The notes under the pieces were generated by a model. It saw only the letters and a program-made list of their open reading frames with translations, did no database searches and had not been told where the DNA came from. From JACQHC01 sp035559715 (GTDB lineage Bacteria; Gemmatimonadota; Gemmatimonadetes; Gemmatimonadales; GWC2-71-9): a stretch of DNA of 13,056 bases. Numbering within the stretch: the stretch's first letter is position 1; every line of letters starts with the position of its first letter. Shown here one piece after another: positions 7,668-13,056 of the stretch. The stretch spans positions 1-13,056 of the forward strand of contig DATMAW010000130.1 in the NCBI GenBank assembly GCA_035559715.1. The letters run 5' to 3'. A program made the position numbers and the translations under genes.

Positions 7668-9451
7668 CACGCCTCGCCCTTGGGCTCACGATCATGCTCG
7701 CGCTTGGTCTCCGGCCGGCCGCGGCGCAGGTGGTGGACTTCCAGATTCCCGGCGGCGACTCGGCGCTTATCATCCTCACGGGCGCTCGAGCCACTGTAGA
7801 CCTTCGCGTGACGGGCGGCGCGCGGGCCTACGACATTACCCTCTTTCTGGACGACGCCCGTGTTCGCCTCGTGCAGGCGGATTCGGTGCCGGGCTACGGC
7901 CTGCCCAAGCCCACGGTCACGCCCGGCACGGGCGTGGTCACGATTGCGGCCTCCGGTACCGGCTACTCCAGCACGACCCTCATTGCCCGCTTGATCTTCG
8001 AGATGGACTCGCTGGCTCAGCAAGGGACGTTGATCTCGTTGCGGGTCAACTCGCTCACGAACTACTCGGGCGTGGAGGTGGTCGGGAGCCACCTGACGGG
8101 CCTGCTCAACGTGTGCCAGGCGCTCGTCCTGCGGGGCGACGTCACAGGGGATCGCGTCATCTCCTCCCGCGACGCACTGATCACGTTGACAGCGGCCGTG
8201 GGCCTTCCGGTGCCCGGGTTTCAGGTCATGCCCGGCGGCGATATCGATCTGGACCGGGCCGCCACGTCCCGCGATGCGTTGTTCATGCTGAGTCTGGGCA
8301 TTGGGCTCTACACGGGCTACGAGGGCAACATCAAAGGCATTGCGAACGCCTGTGCGCCGCTCCACCCATCGCCGGGCGACATGCTGTTCTTCCGCGCCTC
8401 CGATATCTACGGCATTGCGGCGGGCGACACGATTCCGCGGCGGTACAACACGCCGCAGGCATACAATGCCTATCCGGCGCGCTGGTCGCCGGACCGGCGG
8501 CGCATTCTGTACACGGCCTACACACCGTCCTTCTACTACGATCTGCTCGCCTACGACACGCTCACGGGCCTGGTGGACACCCTGGTTCGGAACGGGTCGT
8601 ACGATGTGGGGGCCGATTGGTCGCCCGACGGAACGCGGATCGCCTTCGTGTCCCAGCGCGTGTACCCCTACCCCCTGTACGTGATGAACGCCAACGGCAC
8701 GGGGCAGGTCCAGGTCACCACGGGGGTGGTGCTCAACACGGGGCAACCGGTCTCGTGGAGTCCCGACGGTACCCGCATCGCGTTCGTCGCGTGTCAAACG
8801 TGCGGAGGTTACGGCATCTGGATGGTCGGGCCGGACGGATCGGGCCTCACGGAGGTGCTCCAGGGGAGTCTCAATCACAACCCGTACAACCCTGTGTGGA
8901 CTGCCGCGGGCGACTCCATTTACTACCGCCGGGGCGACGGATACGTCTGGTCGGTGGCTGCCCAGGCCGCGGCCACGCCGGTACGCGTCTCTCCGCTGTA
9001 CGGCGGAACGGAATCGGATTCGCCGGGCGCGTCCTCGCTCGGCGCGGTTTTCAAGTCGTACGTCCGCTCGCCGTACGACTTCTTTCTCCGCCGTTCCTCG
9101 GACGGTCGCCACCTGCGCGTGCATCGCAACACGGTGAACAGCAACGACTCTCGTCCATCGTTCCGGCGGTCGGGCGGGGTGTACGTGGATACGGTCACAA
9201 TCGCGCCGGACAGCGCGTCGCTATCGCTCTCGGGCACCACGACGCAACAGTTCACGGCCACGGTCAAGAACAACGATGGCTCGACGAGCAGTGCCGCCGT
9301 TCGGTGGATCAGTCGTAACCCGGCCAGGGTGACGGTGGACTCGCTGGGCGGGCTCGCCACGGCCGTGTCCGTGGACACCGCTGGCGTGTTCATCGTGGCA
9401 ACGGTCCGGGGCTGGCGCTCGGACAGCGCAAGAGTGAGGGTGACCCCGTGA
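7664..9451 (+). CDS. Secreted cohesin-dockerin-PD40 propeller-Big2 protein (gene C)
   Basis: This protein has 595 residues. The GTG start forms a 4-nt GTGA overlap with the stop of B, behind a GGGAGGG ribosome-binding stretch at 7648-7654. The signal peptide is probably cut at AAA-Q (after 21). Residues 22-148 look cohesin-like (AYDITLFLDDARVRLVQ). The dockerin has loops at 159-170 (DVTGDRVISSRD) and 193-204 (DIDLDRAATSRD), flanked by Cys151 and Cys230. Residues about 240-500 are a TolB/PD40-type propeller. The blade motifs WSPDRRRILY, WSPDGTRIAFVS, WSPDGTRIAFVA and a degenerate WTAAGDSIYY have their Trp at 274, 319, 365 and 412, a 45-47-residue period. A C-terminal Big2 domain spans about 506-595. 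It lacks the basic tail of A, B and D. PD40 blades usually bind ligands or proteins; the ligand here is unknown. One CxxC (377/380) lies on a blade. It probably works with the adjacent helix proteins. Confidence 0.95.
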   Translation: MTRLALGLTIMLALGLRPAAAQVVDFQIPGGDSALIILTGARATVDLRVTGGARAYDITLFLDDARVRLVQADSVPGYGLPKPTVTPGTGVVTIAASGTGYSSTTLIARLIFEMDSLAQQGTLISLRVNSLTNYSGVEVVGSHLTGLLNVCQALVLRGDVTGDRVISSRDALITLTAAVGLPVPGFQVMPGGDIDLDRAATSRDALFMLSLGIGLYTGYEGNIKGIANACAPLHPSPGDMLFFRASDIYGIAAGDTIPRRYNTPQAYNAYPARWSPDRRRILYTAYTPSFYYDLLAYDTLTGLVDTLVRNGSYDVGADWSPDGTRIAFVSQRVYPYPLYVMNANGTGQVQVTTGVVLNTGQPVSWSPDGTRIAFVACQTCGGYGIWMVGPDGSGLTEVLQGSLNHNPYNPVWTAAGDSIYYRRGDGYVWSVAAQAAATPVRVSPLYGGTESDSPGASSLGAVFKSYVRSPYDFFLRRSSDGRHLRVHRNTVNSNDSRPSFRRSGGVYVDTVTIAPDSASLSLSGTTTQQFTATVKNNDGSTSSAAVRWISRNPARVTVDSLGGLATAVSVDTAGVFIVATVRGWRSDSARVRVTP

Positions 9452-12400
9452 GGCGAGTCGCGTGGCCGGTCCTCCTGGCGTTGGCGGCGGCCCCCGTGGC
9501 GCGCGCCCAGGACACCGTGATCGTTCGCGTCGGCGCCGACCTCACAGCCAACCGGCTCGACACCATTACGATCCCGATCGTCGTGGACATGCGAAAGGCT
9601 GGTGCCGCCAAGCTCGGTAGCTACACCATCCGCGTCTCGTGGGATGGAACGGCGCTGCGGTATCCCACTTTCGGCAACGTGCGGACGGGGGCGTTCGCCA
9701 CGCCGGTGGTTCGAGAAGACAGCGCGATCTACTATGGGCGGAACGCCCTGTGGTTGGCGGCCGTCTCGGCGGCCGGGAAGGACGGCCTGGTACACCTGGC
9801 CGATGTCCGCCTCGTCGTCGACTCGGCCCGGGCCGACACGATCCGGCTTTCGGTCACGGAGCTATCGGCGGCTGGGACGCTCGTCAACCTGCTCACCACG
9901 GCCACGATCCAGGTGCAGAGCGGCGGGTTCTGCCCCGGTCTGGGCCGTTGGGGGGATCTTGACGGGGACCGCCTGGCCAACAGCCGTGACGCCCTCGCCA
10001 TCCTGTCCGACATCGTGGACCTCCCGGTGGACCCGGCGTTCAACCTGGGTCTTGGCGACGTGGATGGCGACGGCAAAGTCAATAGCCGGGATGCGCTCAT
10101 TCTGTTGTCGTACGCCGTTGGGCTGCCGATCACGGGACAGCGCATCTTGCTCGTAGTCGCGGGTTCCTGCGCCTCAGGCGAGGTACCGGGTATCGTGGTG
10201 CTACCGGATACCGCAGACCTGGTTCCCGGGCAGCAGGTCCAGCTTATGGGGTACACGCGCAATGCGGCCGGAGATCTCACGGCGCTTTCGGGCCTGATGT
10301 GGCAGACGGCGGACCCGGCCGTGGCCCTCGTGGACCGGGATGGAACGCTGTTGGCGCGACAACCCGGGGTGACGACGGTCGCGGCGCAAGTAGGTCCCGG
10401 AACGAGGCTCGAAGCCCCGGTGATCGTCCGGTCCCGCCGCGGCACGTGGTACGCGGACGTCCAGCGGGCGGCCGGGAACCCGATTCAGCTCGGTACCATG
10501 AAATGGCCCTTCGCCGACCCGTGGAAAGCGTTCGAGCTCCTGGCCGACGGCGACACCGTGCGCGTTGCGCCGGGCACTTACGATCAGCGGGAGGGCTGCT
10601 ACTACACGTACTACTGCTACATCGCGGCCGGGGCGGTGGTCCTTGGCGACACTCTGCCGGACGGTACTCGTCCCCGGCTGCGATACGCCGGCACCGGCCC
10701 TGACAGGGCGCTGTACTTCTACCCTTACTCGTATGCGATCGGAGCGCCACCGGATGCGGGTGGTGCGGCCCGGGCCCCGCAGGCTGGAACCACTCGCGCC
10801 GAGGTGAAGAACCTCGTGCTCGAGAACTTCTATGCGGGTATCCAGGTGGACGGGTTGCGCAACCTCCTGGTGGACAACGTGACGATCCTGGAGCGGGGGG
10901 GCGGCTACGGGTACGGAATCCAGGTTTACGCGCCTATGGATACGCTGCGGGTCAGGCGGTCCCAGATCCTGGGAGACAGCGCCCAGTTCAGCTACTACGG
11001 GATCTACCTGTCCGACGGGGCGCTGTTGGTTGAGGTTCGTGACACGGAGCTGTCGCATTGGGGGTACGGCGCAATCTACGGGTACGACGTCGACTCGCTG
11101 GACGTGCAACGCAGCCGCATACGCCGGTCCAACTCGTACACGATCTTCCAGGCGGCGAGCGACCAGATCTCGGTCAGCGCCGTCCTGACCGACAACCGGT
11201 TTGAGGACAACCAGAGCGACGGCGTGTACATCGACGATGCGAGAACCGTGGTGCTGCGGCGCAACGTCCACGGTAACCGGTACGACGATATCCAGGTTTA
11301 CGGCCCCTACACGGGTTCGGGATTGCCGGTGCCGGGAGCCAAGCTGGTCATCGTGGGTGACTCGGTTCGTCACCGCCAGTCAGGGTATTACTGGCTCGAC
11401 GCGAGGCGCCTCGATTCCGTGCTGGTGGACTCCGTGGTGGTCACGAGCACGCCCGACACGGCCACGAACTGGTACTCGTACGTGGAGGCCAACCACATGC
11501 GGGTGAGGGAATCCCGGTTCCTGGACACGTATGGCGGGACGCCGATCGATTTCTACGGCAAGCGGCTCGTCGTCAGCAATTCCCAGTTCATCGGGTGCAA
11601 CGTGTGCAACTGGGATTATGGGGACGCGATCCGCGCCAGCGACTTCAGTGGGGCGGGGCCTTCGGTGACCGTCACGAACTCAACGTTCCGGCAGGCGTAC
11701 CGGGCCGTGTACGCGTACGGTTACCAGTCGCAGGGTGGTCCGGTGACGCTGGCGGGCAACACGGTGGATAGCGTGTCTCGCGGCTTCGATGTCTATGCGG
11801 ATTCGGTGACGATCAGTGACAACGTGATGTCGCGGCTCCGGTACATGGGCGCGTACGTGGAGCCGTCGAACTACAACAACCCGTATACTGAGGCCCGGTT
11901 GCTGCGGAACCAGGTGAGCTGCCATCCCGTGGCTGGCGGGACGGGCGTCGGGCTTCGCGTGTATTACAATGGCGTTCGGTCCGAGCAGAACGCCGTCCGG
12001 AATTGCTCCTACGGCGTGAGCGGTTATCAGTACTCGGGGTATCCGCTGGTGAACTTCGTCTCGAGAGGGGACACGGTGTTCCCGCGGGACACGTCCTACT
12101 ACCACGTTGGGATTCGGGTGGAGACGCGCGTCCGCGCCACGATTGTCGGGGCGAGGGTGGTGGGCGGCTATGTTGGTATCGATCTGTCGCCGACCGACAC
12201 GGCAGCCGCGCGGATTGACAGCAGCGCCGTGTCCGGGACGGGTCTCTACGGGATTCAGCTCTACTACATCAATGCCCCCGTGGTCGGCGTGCGCAACAAT
12301 ATCGCGGGGAACCGGCGGGACGGGATCTACAACGTGGGCGGTTCTGGTCTGAGGAGCTTCACGCTCGGGAAGTTCAACAGCGGCGGGGTCGGCAACGGGC

Positions 12401-12843
12401 GGTACGCCGTCAGCAGTGCGACGGCCTTCGACGCCAGGCAGAACTGGTGGGGCAGCCCAAACGGAGCCGGTGGGTTCTACGGCAGCGGATTGCAAGACGC
12501 GGACAGCGTGAGCTCGGCTGCGGTGGACGACACGTTGCACCTCACGTCCGAGCCCTCTGATGTTCCCCCGCTATCGCCTCCGGCCGCTGCCGCTCGTGGC
12601 GCGTGGAGTCCGGCCGCGGCTGCCGAGCCCGGCGCCGCGCCGCCACCGGCGACGGCCGAGGACCCTGCGGCGGCGCATGCCGTCGTGGCTGAGCAGGCTG
12701 CGGCAAGACGTGCGGCGCGTGAGGCCCGTGATCGGGAACAAACCGCCAAGCTCGAAGGGCTGCGCCGCGCGGCCGAGGAGCACCGCGTGCGCCACGTGCG
12801 CGAGCGGGAGGAAGCCTCTGCCAGGAGCCGTCGGCCCAGATAG
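9448..12843 (+). CDS. Secreted cohesin-dockerin-Big2-beta-helix protein (gene D)
   Basis: This protein has 1131 residues and is a paralogue of B with a shorter helix. GTG 9448 overlaps the stop of C as GTGA, with GAGGGTGA at 9436-9443 as a likely ribosome-binding site. The signal peptide is short and clean, probably cut at ARA-Q (after 20). Residues 21-155 are cohesin-like (LGSYTIRVSWDGTALRY). The dockerin has two near-canonical loops, 170-181 (DLDGDRLANSRD) and 204-215 (DVDGDGKVNSRD), between Cys162 and Cys241. Big2 spans about 246-330. The beta-helix begins near W334 (GDTVRVAPGTY) and ends at QNWWGS (W1000). It includes a Tyr-rich early segment (YYTYYCY), CxxC at 717/720 and a Cys pair at 825/853. 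The tail from about 1043 is an Ala/Pro linker, then an Arg/Glu/Ala-rich probable helix ending SARSRRPR. No enzyme active site is recognised. It is the last gene of the operon, with a terminator-like hairpin 33 nt downstream of the stop. Confidence 0.95.
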   Translation: MRRVAWPVLLALAAAPVARAQDTVIVRVGADLTANRLDTITIPIVVDMRKAGAAKLGSYTIRVSWDGTALRYPTFGNVRTGAFATPVVREDSAIYYGRNALWLAAVSAAGKDGLVHLADVRLVVDSARADTIRLSVTELSAAGTLVNLLTTATIQVQSGGFCPGLGRWGDLDGDRLANSRDALAILSDIVDLPVDPAFNLGLGDVDGDGKVNSRDALILLSYAVGLPITGQRILLVVAGSCASGEVPGIVVLPDTADLVPGQQVQLMGYTRNAAGDLTALSGLMWQTADPAVALVDRDGTLLARQPGVTTVAAQVGPGTRLEAPVIVRSRRGTWYADVQRAAGNPIQLGTMKWPFADPWKAFELLADGDTVRVAPGTYDQREGCYYTYYCYIAAGAVVLGDTLPDGTRPRLRYAGTGPDRALYFYPYSYAIGAPPDAGGAARAPQAGTTRAEVKNLVLENFYAGIQVDGLRNLLVDNVTILERGGGYGYGIQVYAPMDTLRVRRSQILGDSAQFSYYGIYLSDGALLVEVRDTELSHWGYGAIYGYDVDSLDVQRSRIRRSNSYTIFQAASDQISVSAVLTDNRFEDNQSDGVYIDDARTVVLRRNVHGNRYDDIQVYGPYTGSGLPVPGAKLVIVGDSVRHRQSGYYWLDARRLDSVLVDSVVVTSTPDTATNWYSYVEANHMRVRESRFLDTYGGTPIDFYGKRLVVSNSQFIGCNVCNWDYGDAIRASDFSGAGPSVTVTNSTFRQAYRAVYAYGYQSQGGPVTLAGNTVDSVSRGFDVYADSVTISDNVMSRLRYMGAYVEPSNYNNPYTEARLLRNQVSCHPVAGGTGVGLRVYYNGVRSEQNAVRNCSYGVSGYQYSGYPLVNFVSRGDTVFPRDTSYYHVGIRVETRVRATIVGARVVGGYVGIDLSPTDTAAARIDSSAVSGTGLYGIQLYYINAPVVGVRNNIAGNRRDGIYNVGGSGLRSFTLGKFNSGGVGNGRYAVSSATAFDARQNWWGSPNGAGGFYGSGLQDADSVSSAAVDDTLHLTSEPSDVPPLSPPAAAARGAWSPAAAAEPGAAPPPATAEDPAAAHAVVAEQAAARRAAREARDREQTAKLEGLRRAAEEHRVRHVREREEASARSRRPR

Positions 12844-12876
12844 AGAATCGGACGGGGGACGCGTGGTCCGGAGCGA

Positions 12877-12909
12877 GAACGCCGCCTTGACGGGCAGCGT
12901 TCGTGTTTT
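12877..12909 (+). terminator. Rho-independent-like terminator of the operon
   Basis: GAACGC (12877-12882) pairs with GCGTTC (12897-12902). Inside, after a C-A mismatch, GCC (12884-12886) pairs with GGC (12893-12895) around a 6-base loop. The run GTGTTTT follows immediately (12903-12909). The polarity fits transcription from gene D, whose stop is 33 nt upstream. On the minus strand no T-run follows the hairpin, so it is unlikely to end the tRNA transcript. The T-tract is interrupted and the stem has one mismatch, hence moderate confidence. Confidence 0.5.
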
Positions 12910-12926
12910 CGCGAGCAGCCGGGAAA

Positions 12927-13000
12927 TGCGCCAGGCGGGATTCGAACCCACGACCTTTGGCTCCGGAGGCCAACGCACTATCCAGCTGAGCTACTGGCGC
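12927..13000 (-). tRNA. tRNA-Arg (anticodon CCG)
   Basis: Read on the minus strand, the acceptor stem GCGCCAG (13000-12994) pairs perfectly with CTGGCGC (12934-12928), and discriminator A is at 12927. The D arm is GCTC/GTGC with loop AGCTGGATA. The anticodon stem TTGGC/GCCAA encloses loop CTCCGGA, giving anticodon CCG (12966-12964), which reads CGG arginine codons. The T arm contains GGTTCGAATCC. The 3' CCA is not encoded (TTT follows). The D stem has one U-U opposition (position 12-23), where A is usual at 23. It is convergent with gene D, and no promoter could be recognised in the 56 bases upstream. Confidence 0.95.
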
Positions 13001-13012
13001 ATCGACGGGTAG

Positions 13013-13036
13013 GGCGGTTCGGCGGTTGGGCGGTTC
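13013..13036. repeat. Three tandem 8-bp units GGCGGTT(C/G)
   Basis: Units start at 13013, 13021 and 13029 and read GGCGGTTC, GGCGGTTG and GGCGGTTC. They lie just upstream of the tRNA on its strand. This is probably a simple short tandem repeat; no function is evident. Confidence 0.6.
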
Positions 13037-13037
13037 G

Positions 13038-13056
13038 TGGTGCTATCCGCGCACCA
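13038..13056. repeat. Inverted repeat TGGTGC / GCACCA at the window edge
   Basis: A perfect 6-bp inverted repeat with a 7-base loop (TATCCGC) ends exactly at the last base, so the arms cannot be followed further out. It could be a terminator stem, an operator or chance. Confidence 0.35.

Noticed and set aside
4044..9124. Minus-strand ORFs at 4044-5342, 5379-7370 and 7367-9124
   Set aside because: They have the same shadow-frame composition. One spans the B/C junction, and none shows a signal, motif or plausible ribosome-binding context.
7642..9318. 558-residue plus-strand ORF overlapping gene C
   Set aside because: It is out of frame with C, rich in Arg/Gly/His and has no motif. Gene C has a signal peptide, dockerin and propeller motifs in its own frame.
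52..12447. Helix spans of 1047 (A), 857 (B) and 666 (D) residues looked like steps of one 190-residue unit
   Set aside because: Landmarks inside the helices show the differences are spread unevenly over three segments, so the equal steps are coincidental.
3579..12843. Classical cellulosome gene cluster
   Set aside because: Cohesin-like and dockerin modules are present, but there is no glycosidase, carbohydrate-binding module or multi-cohesin scaffoldin, and both modules sit in each protein.
12560..13012. 150-residue plus-strand ORF over the end of D and antisense to the tRNA
   Set aside because: It reads through the D tail, the terminator-like hairpin and the tRNA complement; an artefact.

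Overview
The window is part of one plus-strand operon of very large, secreted, modular proteins, followed by a terminator-like hairpin and a convergent tRNA-Arg(CCG). GC content is high (visibly about two thirds). Starts are often GTG, and the signal peptides end in A-x-A-Q. With long proteins built from cohesin-like, dockerin, Ig-like and beta-helix or propeller modules, this suggests a high-GC Gram-negative soil or sediment bacterium. Gemmatimonadota is my best guess, but it is inferred from style only; no taxonomic marker gene is present.

Layout: (A) 1-3582, a beta-helix protein whose 5' end lies outside the window. (B) 3579-7667, signal peptide, cohesin-like domain, dockerin, Big2 Ig-like domain, long right-handed beta-helix, charged tail. 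(C) 7664-9451, signal peptide, cohesin-like domain, dockerin, WD40-like (PD40) propeller, Big2. (D) 9448-12843, the same architecture as B with a shorter helix. A hairpin followed by a T-rich run lies at 12877-12909. tRNA-Arg lies at 12927-13000 on the minus strand, and short repeats occupy the last 50 bases.

All three gene junctions are GTGA overlaps of 4 nt (with B starting at the GTG at 3579), so the four proteins are probably translationally coupled and made together. A, B and D are paralogues, and C is a variant with a propeller where the helix would be. Every complete protein carries both a cohesin-like module and a symmetrical two-loop dockerin. The dockerin is bracketed by two cysteines exactly 79 residues apart in B, C and D. 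No glycosidase, protease, transporter or S-layer anchor is visible.

The most economical reading, which is inference, is a non-cellulosomal, self-assembling extracellular or cell-surface structure built by cohesin-dockerin contacts among long rods (A, B, D) and a propeller unit (C), stabilised by disulfides. A, B and D end in a Pro/Ala- or Gly-rich linker and a very basic tail. No stretch over 300 bases is without a gene.
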